Shown in pieces: positions 27,374 through 36,119 of a DNA stretch of 64,000 bases. Each line of letters opens with the position of its first letter. Within the stretch, counting starts at the first letter, position 1. The notes beneath the pieces were generated by a model that made no database searches, was not told where the DNA came from, and was given only the letters and a program-made list of their open reading frames with translations. The stretch comes from an uncultured Oleiphilaceae bacterium (GTDB taxonomy: Bacteria; Pseudomonadota; Gammaproteobacteria; Pseudomonadales; Oleiphilaceae): positions 49,760 through 113,759 of the forward strand of contig CAJXUY010000017.1 of NCBI GenBank assembly GCA_913060665.1, written 5' to 3'. Made by a program: the position numbers and the translations under genes.

Positions 27374-28366
27374 ATGGATGTTCAACAAAAATTAGATGTG
27401 CGTAAAGCGTTTAAATTGCGTGTCCATGAGTCAAATGGAAATGCATTCGAAGATTTGTTTTGCGATGTGATGCGCGCATCAAACAAGGACTTTAAAAAAG
27501 TTAAGCCTCAAGGACGCATTGGTGATAGAAAAAACGATGGATTTATCCAATCAGAGGGAAAGTATTATCAAGTATATTCCCCTCAATCACCAATTGGTAA
27601 TCCCACTTCTGCTACCTCTAAGCTCGAAGAAGATTTAGAGGGTTTAATTTCATATTGGGGGAATGAACATAACTATGAAATTAAACATTTCTACTTTGTG
27701 TTCAATGACAAATATCATGGTGCCTATCCAGAAATCTACACGACATTAAATAGTCTTAAGAATAATTACAATCTGGAGGTTTGTGACGTATTTCTTTCTT
27801 CTGAATTAGAAGACGTTTTCATGGAGCTACCGGAAGACAGTATTGCTTCCATTTGTGGTTATTATCCTAAATCAGAAGATATTGGGTTTATCGACAATTC
27901 AATCGTTGCTGAAATAGTAGGCTACGTATCTGAGAACTATAGCGGCTTTTCTGATTCTCAAACAAATGAGCCTCCTGATTTCTATAATAAGATACACTTT
28001 AATAAGCTGGGCAATAGCACTGCAATGCACCTAAATGTGGGTGCATACCAAGTTGGCTATGTTGAAGACTATTTTCGAACCAATAGTAAGTTTTCCCGCC
28101 AACAGTCTAGAGACTCGCTGAATACAATGTATCAACACTATTTAAACTCTAACAATGAAGAAGCTGCAATTGCTAGTGGTTTGTCTGAGTCCGATATAGT
28201 GTTTAAAAAAATGGTTGATGAAATGTCGCCTGCCAATTTGTCTAATAGACATAGGCGAGACTACGAAAGAAATATAATCGCGGTAATGGCATTCTTTTTT
28301 GAGGCATGTGACATCTTTGAAGAGCCACCAGAAGATTATGATGCAAAGGTGAACGAACATGCTTAG
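27374..28366 (+). CDS. ABC-3C system effector-like protein
   Basis: This 330-aa first gene of a three-gene set matches the ABC-three-component pattern (effector, small middle component, ATPase). The N-terminal part has a nuclease-like region: NAFEDLFCDVMR, then RIGDRKNDGFIQSEGKYYQVYSPQ, resembling a PD-(D/E)XK core (E..., GDRKNDG..., QxY). It overlaps the middle component gene by 8 bp. ABC-3C systems are predicted anti-phage systems. The effector role is inference, and the cognate ATPase is broken here. Confidence 0.75.
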   Translation: MDVQQKLDVRKAFKLRVHESNGNAFEDLFCDVMRASNKDFKKVKPQGRIGDRKNDGFIQSEGKYYQVYSPQSPIGNPTSATSKLEEDLEGLISYWGNEHNYEIKHFYFVFNDKYHGAYPEIYTTLNSLKNNYNLEVCDVFLSSELEDVFMELPEDSIASICGYYPKSEDIGFIDNSIVAEIVGYVSENYSGFSDSQTNEPPDFYNKIHFNKLGNSTAMHLNVGAYQVGYVEDYFRTNSKFSRQQSRDSLNTMYQHYLNSNNEEAAIASGLSESDIVFKKMVDEMSPANLSNRHRRDYERNIIAVMAFFFEACDIFEEPPEDYDAKVNEHA

Positions 28367-28592
28367 TCCACAGAAGCACATTCGGTTGTCTGAGTCGCTT
28401 TTGGGGTTGGGAGCAAATATTTTATATTTATTATCTCGCCCACAGACTCCAGAACAAATCTATGACAAGTTAAAGAACCTCGATCTACTAATTAGCCATG
28501 ATTTTGAACACATCATTTTGGCGTTAGATTTTTTATATGCATGTGGAGCAGTTGAGTTAAATGAACAAGGAAAAGTAGTCAAATGCAGTTAA
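28359..28592 (+). CDS. ABC-3C system middle component (MC6-like)
   Basis: This 77-aa protein has the typical start LSPQKHIRLSESLLGLGA followed by a small winged-helix-like region. I recognise it as the middle component 6 type of ABC-three-component systems. It overlaps both neighbours (8 and 10 bp), so the three genes form one coupled operon. Confidence 0.8.
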   Translation: MLSPQKHIRLSESLLGLGANILYLLSRPQTPEQIYDKLKNLDLLISHDFEHIILALDFLYACGAVELNEQGKVVKCS

Positions 28593-28896
28593 TTTCTTTA
28601 GAAGCGAATAAACCTTCTTTTAATACAGTTTATTTTAACTCCAAAGGGTTAACCCTAATTATTGGAAAAAGCACATCAACGGATAAAAACAATACATACA
28701 ATGGTGTTGGTAAGTCGTTGTTGCTTCAGATCGTAAACTTCTGCCTTGGTTCCAACAAAATTACGGCATTTGAGAATCATTTGTCGGGATGGGAGTTTAC
28801 TCTTAGTTTTAAGGTTGGTAATAAAACGTTTACCGCAAACCGTGCAGCACAAACTCAGAATAAAATTTACCTAAATGATAAAGAGTTCGGGCAAAC
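28583..28896 (+). pseudogene. ABC-3C ATPase (DUF2326-like), truncated by IS3 element
   Basis: Only about 105 N-terminal residues remain. They contain the P-loop region (LIIGKSTSTDK then YNGVGKSLLLQIVNFCLG), as in RecN/SMC-like DUF2326 ATPases. Reading continues a few codons into the IS3 end and stops at 28918. No continuation of this gene is recognisable after the IS at 30127, so the ATPase is lost and the system is very probably inactive. Confidence 0.85.
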
Positions 28897-28960
28897 TGAA
28901 TCGACCAGACTTCTCTAGACACATTTTTGCTTTATAATTGTGTGTACTTAAGGAGTAATA

Positions 28961-29251
28961 ATGTCTCAACGATTCACCGAAGAATTTAAAAGCCAAGCAG
29001 TTAAACAAGTTACTGAGCACGGCCACTCAGTTAGCAGTGTCTCAGAAAGGCTTGGCATCACTAGCAGTTCGCTCTACAACTGGATAAAACGCTATGGCCC
29101 AGATAGTGAAGAGCATAAGAATTTGCTTGATCAAGATAATCGAATTAAGCAGTTAGAAAAAGAGCTTAAGCGCGTTACGATGGAGCGCGACATATTAAAG
29201 GAAGCAACCGTATTTTTCGCGGGAGAGTCAAAGAAAAATACGCGTTCATAA
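28961..29251 (+). CDS. IS3-family transposase OrfA
   Basis: This 96-aa protein has an HTH (FTEEFKSQAVKQVTEHGHSV, LGITSSSLYNWIKRYG) and a leucine-zipper-like helix (DNRIKQLEKELKRVTMERDI). It ends KEATVFFAGESKKNTRS. An A-rich slip site (AAAGAAAAA near 29231) lies close to its end; OrfAB fusion would arise by -1 frameshift there. Confidence 0.92.
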   Translation: MSQRFTEEFKSQAVKQVTEHGHSVSSVSERLGITSSSLYNWIKRYGPDSEEHKNLLDQDNRIKQLEKELKRVTMERDILKEATVFFAGESKKNTRS

Positions 29252-29283
29252 AGACAAGGCTCAACAATTACCCAGCCAAGATC

Positions 29284-30108
29284 ATGTGCGAAGCGCTTTC
29301 TATTCAGCGTAGTGGTTTTTATGCTTGGCTAAATCAACCCAAGTCTAGCCGCCAGGTGGAGGATGAAAGGCTAACAGGTTTGATTAAGCACTCTTGGTTG
29401 GAGAGCGGCTGCGTTTACGGTTATCGAAAGGTAGCTAGCGACCTTCGTGATTTGGGTGAGAGGTGCAGCAAGAACCGAGTAGCGCGTTTGATGCGACAAG
29501 AAAGCATCAGGGCGCAAGTGGGTTATAAGAAGTATAGAGGTCAATATGGCGGCAAGCCTGCAATAGTTGCGAACAACATATTAGATCGTAATTTTTCAGT
29601 AGCTGTACCAAACCAAGCTTGGGTTACTGATATTACTTACATCAGAACACATGAAGGCTGGCTTTACCTTGCTGTCGTATTAGTTTTGTACTCTCGTGCT
29701 GTGGTTGGCTGGTCGATGAACGCCAGAATGGAGACTGAGCTTGTTACTCAAGCGCTTCTCGCGGCAGTATGGCGTAGAAAGCCCAAACATCAAGTATTAA
29801 TCCACTCTGATCAAGGCAGTCAATTTACGGGTTACGAATGGAGTGACTTCCTGAACGCTCACAATCTTAAAGCGAGTATGAGCAGACGAGGAAATTGCCA
29901 TGATAATGCAGTGGCTGAGAGTTTCTTTCAGTTACTTAAGCGTGAGCGAGTAAAGAGAAAAATATATCCGACTCGGGAGCATGCACGGGCAGATATTTTT
30001 GATTACATTGAAATGTTTTATAACTCTAGACGTAAGCATGGAGAAGCTAATAATATGCCTCCACTAGCTTATGAAAAGCTAGAAGAATTCAAACAGAAAA
30101 GTGTTTAG
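29284..30108 (+). CDS. IS3-family transposase OrfB (DDE integrase core)
   Basis: A 274-aa rve-type DDE core: D in WVTDITYI, D in IHSDQGSQF and E in DNAVAESFF, followed by the conserved HGEANNMPPLAYE tail. The frame is -1 relative to orfA and is open upstream to 29236 (KYAFIKTRLNNYPAKI), consistent with production as an OrfAB fusion by frameshifting. It appears intact. Confidence 0.93.
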   Translation: MCEALSIQRSGFYAWLNQPKSSRQVEDERLTGLIKHSWLESGCVYGYRKVASDLRDLGERCSKNRVARLMRQESIRAQVGYKKYRGQYGGKPAIVANNILDRNFSVAVPNQAWVTDITYIRTHEGWLYLAVVLVLYSRAVVGWSMNARMETELVTQALLAAVWRRKPKHQVLIHSDQGSQFTGYEWSDFLNAHNLKASMSRRGNCHDNAVAESFFQLLKRERVKRKIYPTREHARADIFDYIEMFYNSRRKHGEANNMPPLAYEKLEEFKQKSV

Positions 30109-30209
30109 ATAAAGCTGGTCGATTCATTTCGATAAGTTTCAAGTATCCTGGAACTCTCCACAAATGGTTGCTTTATTTGCTGGGGGGTATGAAAGAAATA
30201 GTAGTTATA

Positions 30210-30300
30210 TGTGGGCGCTGGCCCAGGTTGCACGTCGTGCTGGTCAAGCTTGCACACTGAAACCGGAAAGGGTTGAACGCCCCGCTGGTGAAATTGCACG
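30210..30300 (+). repeat. Left terminal site array of element 1
   Basis: The 8-bp tip TGTGGGCG is followed by four related sites: CTGGCCCAGGTTGCACG (30218), CTGGTCAAGCTTGCACA (30240), CCGGAAAGGGTTGAACG (30263) and CTGGTGAAATTGCACG (30285). Start-to-start spacings are 22, 23 and 22 bp. The same plan occurs at 39932, at 50889 (one base shorter) and, inverted, at 39929 and 59093. I read these as transposase (IstA) binding sites at an element end. Confidence 0.8.
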
Positions 30301-30324
30301 TCTTTTGATGATTACAAACAGGCA

Positions 30325-30361
30325 ATAAAAAGCCCTGAAAGGTTCAACGCCAATCAGGTTT
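30325..30361 (-). terminator. Minus-strand terminator inside the left end of element 1
   Basis: Read on the minus strand, CCTGA...TTCAGG forms a stem followed by GCTTTTT. It lies just after the DUF4288 gene (ends 30403) and before the terminal array. An equivalent terminator is at 51005-51043 in element 2, so it is part of the shared left-end design. Confidence 0.6.
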
Positions 30362-30402
30362 TCTTAGGTAGAGGATAGAGCAAGGCAAATTCGAGCATAG
30401 TC

Positions 30403-30771
30403 TCAATCAATATATGATAGTTGGACAGGATCACCCTGAACTAGTTTTTCTAAGTCAGCTTTAGATTTCAATAGAAAGTCTGAAAAAGTCACCTCTGCTC
30501 CATCACCAGGCACATCTTCATCAGAATTTAAATTGATAACAGTGATCAATTTTCTTACTCCTTGAAAAACTTTTCTTGCTTTTCGGTTATTCACAGTAAG
30601 AGAACCGCTATCATTGCCTTCATCTTCTTTTCCAAAGCTAATTGCTTTATCGATTGCAAGCTCTTCACTCTCAGCTTCAACCAAATAGACATTTTCCCAA
30701 ACAGGGAAATCGTCTTGAACAGCATCTTCATACTCAAATAACATTATTACACTAGCAGCATACCAAGCCAT
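30403..30771 (-). CDS. DUF4288-like protein, probable immunity partner of the RHS tip
   Basis: This 122-aa protein starts MAWYAASVIMLFEYED, the DUF4288 pattern (WYA-S-I--FE). It lies 10 bp after the orphan RHS toxin tip, the usual place of an immunity gene in polymorphic toxin loci. Immunity function is inference from position; DUF4288 is a family of unknown function often found in such places. Confidence 0.7.
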   Translation of the reverse strand: MAWYAASVIMLFEYEDAVQDDFPVWENVYLVEAESEELAIDKAISFGKEDEGNDSGSLTVNNRKARKVFQGVRKLITVINLNSDEDVPGDGAEVTFSDFLLKSKADLEKLVQGDPVQLSYID

Positions 30772-30781
30772 AAGTCATATC

Positions 30782-31289
30782 CTAATTACACTCTTCTCTT
30801 TTTGTTATGTTCCTGCAGCCAGCAGCTTTTTGAGCTGTTTGGATTTCGCGGGCTTCCTTTTTATTACCAGAGGCCCTCGCTCTGCTATAGGCTGAGGCAA
30901 GGTGGCTACATGGATCTCCGCCTCCAACTCTAGCCTCTCGATCTGCCCAGTCATTCCAATGGTTTCTTTTATTCTGTTTTCCCCCCTTCGCCATAGCGTA
31001 GATTGATTCGGCAGCACTACTTACCGCATTTTGAACCGCTGGATTACCACTGTTGCTAGCAACCGCTAAGGCAGAAGCCGCTAAACCTAACCCACCAAGT
31101 GCTAGGGCATTTTCACCCGTTGGATCTATGTACCTTAGTGGATTCTGGTAAACATAACCATAAGTATTCAACCCACCCCGTAACCCAATGGGGTCACTTT
31201 GAATATACCGCCCCACACTGGGGTCGTAATCCCGATAGTAATTGTAAACTAATCCACTTGCTAATAGTTGTGACCTAGAACTTACAAAT
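30782..31289 (-). pseudogene. Orphan RHS C-terminal tip (5'-truncated)
   Basis: The frame, open from about 31289, reads [24 protein letters not shown]..., the universal end of an RHS core. A variable tip of about 110 aa follows (hydrophobic helix, then [20 protein letters not shown]). The upstream RHS shell is missing and no good start exists (a GTG at the VGRYIQSD valine). This is a displaced toxin tip, as in RHS loci where tips are exchanged. The first 30 bp of the RHS part (31224-31253) recur at 53033-53062. Confidence 0.82.
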
Positions 31290-31307
31290 CAAAATAATTT
31301 AATAAAT

Positions 31308-33008
31308 TCAAACACCTATTTCCAAATTTGCTGTTTCATAATACCGAATTTCGTTCACTGCATCCAGATAATAGCCTTCCTCCAGCACAGAATATTTTTT
31401 ATCTAATGAAATAATCTTTCCATTAAAATCAACATCTGCATCATCCACTAAGCCGATAATCAATTGTGCTTCATCAGGTCGATTATCTGAGATAAAATCT
31501 AACATCTTCTTTAAGTTGTCCGGATCCTGCTCTTGCTGATTAGGAGCGTCAATAATTATAGGGAAGTAAGTTGAGTTACCGTTTTTCTTAATTGCATCCA
31601 GCGTGGTATAAAAATAAGCGAGTATTGCTCTAGGGAGATCGCTACCACTTTCTTCAATTGAAGTATTAATATTCTTATAGACATTATCACTTAGAGAAAA
31701 AACGCCAAGCTTCATCGTGTATCTTCTGAGAATTTCCCCATAATCAGAGATTATTTCTTTTCGACGTTCAGGATCATCAAAACGCTCCATATCCTGAGAA
31801 AGATCGTAAATCTCGTTATCCAGTTCACTTAATTCAACCCTATAAGCTTCTGATTCCTTATCAAGATGGGCAATCAGTGACTTCTTTCCCTCAAGATCAA
31901 TCAAGTCTTTTAATTTTACCTTCCCTTGTTTTTTCGAAAGGATACTATTGATTTTTTGGATATCGTTTTTGGTTTCGCTAAGTAATTGCTGTACTTGACT
32001 TATATCCCTCTCTACCTTTCCTAAGTCTTCCCTTAAAGATGCAAGTAAGTCTGTACAAGTTTCAGTGTCTTGAGCAATTTCAAACCTTTCAGCAAATGAA
32101 TTTTGATAATGGGCACCACATGTAGGACAACCAATAGATTCAGCTTCGGTCTGGCACGAGAACTTATAATCTTCACTTAACTCATCATGGGTCTTAGCAA
32201 CAATTTCTATCTGCGCTACCAGTCTAATTTTCTCTGTTCTGAGTTCGGTAGTTTTTTTCCGATACTTACTTTCTAAGCTTTTAAGACTGTCACACTTATC
32301 CAGAAGTTGATCAATTTCCTTCCTAAACCGTTCAATATCGATGTCAAAATCTACCCGAGACAGCTCATTGTATGTCTTTTCCCGAACTGATTTTATGGCT
32401 TCAACTTGACGTTCAGGCTCATCTTTATCCCCTTCTAACTTTTTCTTTTTAGCCTCAAGCTCATACCATTTGTCAGGTTTGAGTCCATAGTGATATCCAG
32501 ATACTCGTTGCTTCCAATATGCAAATTGTGAAAGGTTTGTGAATGAGCTCCATGTATCTACCCAGCCTTTGTCCTGATCAAGATAAAAAGGCAGCATTAA
32601 ATATGCAGGAGGTGGCGTTATCGGCACTCCTTCTCTATCAGAAAGCCTCAAATTAAAGTCAAACAGCTTTGCTAAAACAGGAGCTAATTCTAAGGTTACA
32701 CTTGAGTAAGTCCCCATTTTCTTATCATTAGTATCAAATAAAGAAAATGAATTACGATGTCGATAGAGTGAATATTCATTACGGTCTAGTTTAAAACGAA
32801 CCAGTATCGCAACATCGGCATCCTTCCACTTCTGGTGCCTCTTGTGGGGATTTGCACCGAATACATACGGAATACTCTTTATGAGTGAAGATTTACCGGT
32901 GTCATTCGCTCCTTGAATTACCGTCACTTTCGGGTCGAACTCTATTTTTCTTGCCTTTTTTTCTCGATGCGATACTAGAAGCATGCTTGTTAACTGCAAG
33001 TTTTTCAT
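31308..33008 (-). CDS. lmuB: SMC-like ATPase of a Lamassu-like defence pair
   Basis: This 566-aa protein has Walker A near residue 34 (GANDTGKSS), a central coiled coil interrupted by a zinc-hook-like CPTC near residue 293, and a Walker B-like strand near 483 (FPIIIDAPNQQEQ). This is the plan of LmuB/SMC-type sensors in Lamassu anti-phage systems, although short for the family. It follows a DUF4297-like nuclease gene by 20 bp, matching the LmuA-LmuB order. The Lamassu name is a reasoned assignment; other SMC-nuclease systems are possible. Confidence 0.75.
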   Translation of the reverse strand: MKNLQLTSMLLVSHREKKARKIEFDPKVTVIQGANDTGKSSLIKSIPYVFGANPHKRHQKWKDADVAILVRFKLDRNEYSLYRHRNSFSLFDTNDKKMGTYSSVTLELAPVLAKLFDFNLRLSDREGVPITPPPAYLMLPFYLDQDKGWVDTWSSFTNLSQFAYWKQRVSGYHYGLKPDKWYELEAKKKKLEGDKDEPERQVEAIKSVREKTYNELSRVDFDIDIERFRKEIDQLLDKCDSLKSLESKYRKKTTELRTEKIRLVAQIEIVAKTHDELSEDYKFSCQTEAESIGCPTCGAHYQNSFAERFEIAQDTETCTDLLASLREDLGKVERDISQVQQLLSETKNDIQKINSILSKKQGKVKLKDLIDLEGKKSLIAHLDKESEAYRVELSELDNEIYDLSQDMERFDDPERRKEIISDYGEILRRYTMKLGVFSLSDNVYKNINTSIEESGSDLPRAILAYFYTTLDAIKKNGNSTYFPIIIDAPNQQEQDPDNLKKMLDFISDNRPDEAQLIIGLVDDADVDFNGKIISLDKKYSVLEEGYYLDAVNEIRYYETANLEIGV

Positions 33009-33028
33009 TTTGTTTTATCCGTAAATTC

Positions 33029-34141
33029 CTAATGAGACGCCGGTACTGAATCATCCTTCATTACCTCATATAAAATAGCAGCTTGAATATAAGCTTTGTT
33101 GAAGTCATTTTCATAACTATTGGCTACTTGTCCAATAACTTCATCCCTTAAAGACTTAAACGTACCAACATTAGAACCTGAAATTGCCTTTCCAACTTCC
33201 TTCTGAATTACCTCTCTAAAATCAATATGTAATTCATCTTCTACATTCATTCTATCCACGATGTATTGCCGCCAGTTCATCCGGACATTTTTAAGCTCTA
33301 GGAAAGAGAACCCCTCCAAAGACAGTCTATGGTTCGCTTCAGCCCACAAGTCATTATCGTTTCGCTTCTGCAAAACAGTATTCACCATCCCAGAAAAGCT
33401 TTCTCTACCTATACTTTTGTGCTCAAGAAGCTCATCAATCCCAGCAATATCTTCTTCGTAATTAGTTTTACGCCTAATTTCGTCAAAGAATGTTTTATAG
33501 ACTAACGATATGTGAACGTGGCAGTCAGGATGCAATTTTTCGAAAAATTCAACTAACTTCCCCTTTGTGATGGCCGTATGATCGGCCACACGTAGATCAT
33601 TTTGCTCAATAAGGATTTTACTTAGCCCTTCTACATCACAGTAGTTTTGCTCATCAGGCTCAATTAAGGATTGTATTTTTTCCTTGTCTTTATCAGACAA
33701 TTGCGAGAATGAAACTTGTCCCAAATCAATTGATTTGTCTCCATTTCTTAGCTTGGCAGATAAACCCGTGTTCGAAGTAAACACAAGCTGTTTTGCATAA
33801 TCTGAAAACTCTACATGGTTTGAGTACAGCTTACCCAATATTGACTGAGAGCTATCATCTTTAGATTTAGATTTAGTAAGTGAACCTACCGTCCAGTTCC
33901 CAGGCATTTTGGTTTTTACTTGATAGAAAATAGCACTTGATGGACTGGAATGTGAATCAAAAACAACGACGTCGTCATGATGTTCAAAAACCATAAGATA
34001 TTCATTATTAGCGGCATGTAACTCCAACAACTCACATAAAGACCAGTTCTTTTGATAGTCGAATCGATTGGAAGATCTCGAACCACTTTTCTCGCGTACA
34101 GGTTTAGCGACAAAGCTCTTTAGGAAATTACTACTCATCAA
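33029..34141 (-). CDS. lmuA: DUF4297/Cap4-like nuclease of a Lamassu-like pair
   Basis: This 370-aa protein has an N-terminal PD-(D/E)XK region of DUF4297 type: FDYQKNWSLCELLEL, then VVVFDSHSSPSSAIFYQVKTK, with D near residue 60 and QVK near 75. The rest is helical. DUF4297 is the effector nuclease of Cap4 CBASS and Lamassu-Cap4. Its pairing with a zinc-hook ATPase supports Lamassu. It sits as cargo directly downstream of the element 1 recombinase. Confidence 0.75.
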   Translation of the reverse strand: MMSSNFLKSFVAKPVREKSGSRSSNRFDYQKNWSLCELLELHAANNEYLMVFEHHDDVVVFDSHSSPSSAIFYQVKTKMPGNWTVGSLTKSKSKDDSSQSILGKLYSNHVEFSDYAKQLVFTSNTGLSAKLRNGDKSIDLGQVSFSQLSDKDKEKIQSLIEPDEQNYCDVEGLSKILIEQNDLRVADHTAITKGKLVEFFEKLHPDCHVHISLVYKTFFDEIRRKTNYEEDIAGIDELLEHKSIGRESFSGMVNTVLQKRNDNDLWAEANHRLSLEGFSFLELKNVRMNWRQYIVDRMNVEDELHIDFREVIQKEVGKAISGSNVGTFKSLRDEVIGQVANSYENDFNKAYIQAAILYEVMKDDSVPASH

Positions 34142-34270
34142 ATAATACCTATTTCCTTTAGGTTCTATATAGACAGAAGTGGCACCATGAATACACGGTC
34201 ATTATTAGATAATAAACAAATATTTACAATGCATTTTAGAACTGGAATTAGGTACTACCTGTTTAACCTC

Positions 34271-35245
34271 TCATGTATTGGGCATACCGCGCCCTCCTTC
34301 ATTAAGAGCTGCTGGATGAGTTTGATGGTAAACCTTATTAAGATCCTTGACCGTTACCCTTGCATATATCTGCGTACTAGATATATCAAGGTGACCTAAC
34401 ATCTCTTGTACATGCCTAATATCAGCACCATTCCTCAACATCTGAGTGGCTGCCGCATGACGAAACGAGTGACAGGCTCCTTTCTTTCCAATTCCTGAAC
34501 GCTGTATGTAATTTCCAACCATCTCAGTTAATATTTTTGGTTTGATACGATTGCCATACTTGGTCAGGAATAAGGTGTCACCAGACTCGATTGTCGCATG
34601 CCTTGGTCGAAACTCTTTGATGTACTTCTCCACCCAATCTAAGGCTCTTTGAGCAATTGGTACCCGTCGATCTCGTCGCCCTTTGCCCGAACGGATCGTG
34701 ACCATGCGGAGTTTAAAATCAATGTCTCGTATATTTAATTTGGCAAGCTCGCTACGGCGAATAGCCGTCGCATAATAAACCTCTAATATTGCTCGATCCC
34801 GGATAGCGTAACGCCCGGTTAAAGTTTGATTTAAAATCATTTCGACTTCCTCCTCGTCCTCCGGAATATCTTTCGGAATTGGCCTATGTGCTTTTGGCAG
34901 TTCAAATCGTTCAGCAAATTCTGGATCTAATACATCGAAATACCCTAGACGCTTAATTAAACCAGTCACTGCCATCAATCGCATCCGTTGGGTAGAGGGT
35001 GATAACGGCTCACCATCCGTTACTTTTCTGTGCTTCGCAATGTGTCTTCTGTATTTCTCTAAGACGAATTTATCCACACCATGGATAGAGTGAATATCTA
35101 AATGAGCGCACCACTTGATAAATACATTAAGCAGCGTCTCTTTTGATTTGGCGGTCGCATTACTTTGCCCTCTCGCCAAACAATCCTCGATGTAAAACTC
35201 AACGCACTCTCCAAGTGCGCTGAGTTGTTTTTCATCAACCATCAT
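34271..35245 (-). CDS. Tyrosine recombinase of element 1
   Basis: This 324-aa XerC/D-like integrase has an N-terminal SAM-like domain (VEFYIEDCLARGQSNATAKS) and a catalytic domain. Active-site residues are visible: R in AIRRSEL (about 160), HSFRH (about 258) and LGHLDISSTQIY with the terminal Tyr. Its start overlaps the Toprim gene end by 11 bp. It is homologous to the element 2 recombinase (53122-54105) and to a C-terminal remnant at 52932-53032. Confidence 0.92.
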   Translation of the reverse strand: MMVDEKQLSALGECVEFYIEDCLARGQSNATAKSKETLLNVFIKWCAHLDIHSIHGVDKFVLEKYRRHIAKHRKVTDGEPLSPSTQRMRLMAVTGLIKRLGYFDVLDPEFAERFELPKAHRPIPKDIPEDEEEVEMILNQTLTGRYAIRDRAILEVYYATAIRRSELAKLNIRDIDFKLRMVTIRSGKGRRDRRVPIAQRALDWVEKYIKEFRPRHATIESGDTLFLTKYGNRIKPKILTEMVGNYIQRSGIGKKGACHSFRHAAATQMLRNGADIRHVQEMLGHLDISSTQIYARVTVKDLNKVYHQTHPAALNEGGRGMPNT

Positions 35246-36119
35246 TTTTGCTTTTTCTTAGTGCGTAGTAGCTTTGATTACAAGGTTTTGCCTTTTCTAC
35301 CAAACCTTCAAAATACCGTCGTGACTGCCTGTCATAAACAAGGCAATCATTGGCATCCCGTTCCTGCGGGTAACGAATACGCCTACAGTTTATTTCAAAC
35401 GCCGATAATGCTTGTGAAACTAAGCGAGCTGATGCGTTACCTTCACGATCGTTGTCAAAAGCGACGAGCACCTCTTCAACCCCATATTGCTGTAGCGCAA
35501 ATATATGATGCTCATTAAATTGCCGTAGACCCAAGGTAGAAACCACATTTCTAAAACCAATAGCCCAATAAGAGAGAGCCTCAAGTGGGGTTTTACACAG
35601 GATAATGCGTTTGTTTCCCATGAGAGACTTCTGGTTGAAAAAGACCGCTTGGTTAGGGTTCCAATGAACATGGTAGACAGAAGGTGAACGTAGTTTACGC
35701 GTAATTTTTCGACCATATCCACCGGTAACAACACCGTGTTCATCAATGAACGGGAACACAATTGATCCATGAAAAAATTCATGGCCGCTCGGTTTCAGCA
35801 AGCCGATTAACTGTAACTTTCCTCGCGTTTCCTCTTCCTGAGGACTACCTAATTGTTTAAGTTTCTTTCCCAAAGAACGATCAGAAAAACCTAGGCGAAA
35901 CTCTCGAATAATGCTTTGATCAGTCAGCCCCCGATGAGCTAGGTAACGCAATGCCACCTCATTATTCAACAAACAGTTGGTATAGTGGTCCAAGACCTGA
36001 TCAATCAACATTGTTTCTACATCAAAACCAGCTTCATTTCCCTGATCAAACTGGCCAAATCTAAATGATGGTACACGTTGCAACACACTGACATTATCGA
36101 CATTTTCAAAGTAGTACAT
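35235..36119 (-). CDS. DnaG-like Toprim protein, catalytically degenerate
   Basis: This 294-aa protein resembles the DnaG primase core without the CHC2 zinc finger. It has YLAHRGLTDQSIIREFRLGF, then GSIVFPFIDEHGVVTGGYGRK, then a Toprim fold. In catalytic Toprims the first motif is EGxxD; here it reads LCKTPLEAL (about residue 170), so the Glu is gone, while DxD (FDNDREG, about 221) remains. The start overlaps the istB stop as TAATG. A structural or DNA-binding role in transposition is more likely than priming. Confidence 0.78.
   Translation of the reverse strand: MYYFENVDNVSVLQRVPSFRFGQFDQGNEAGFDVETMLIDQVLDHYTNCLLNNEVALRYLAHRGLTDQSIIREFRLGFSDRSLGKKLKQLGSPQEEETRGKLQLIGLLKPSGHEFFHGSIVFPFIDEHGVVTGGYGRKITRKLRSPSVYHVHWNPNQAVFFNQKSLMGNKRIILCKTPLEALSYWAIGFRNVVSTLGLRQFNEHHIFALQQYGVEEVLVAFDNDREGNASARLVSQALSAFEINCRRIRYPQERDANDCLVYDRQSRRYFEGLVEKAKPCNQSYYALRKSKNDG

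Larger units (their letters stand above)
28897..30126 (+). mobile_element. IS3-family insertion sequence
   Basis: The 1230-bp element is bounded by imperfect inverted repeats starting TGAATCGACCAG (left, 28897) and its complement ending GGTCGATTCA (right, 30126). About 27 bp match with a few differences. It contains orfA and orfB in the order and -1 phase of IS3 elements. The flanking trinucleotides are AAC and TTT, so no target duplication is visible, which suggests a deletion next to the IS. Confidence 0.88.

Noticed and set aside
30211..30300. Structured RNA or attC-like site repeated at 50890
   Set aside because: At first the two copies looked like a folded RNA with GCACG/CGTGC and GGGCG/CGCCC pairings. 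The 22-23-22 spacing of four related sites and the TGT tip, shared with the ends at 39929, 39932 and 59093, explain them better as transposon ends.
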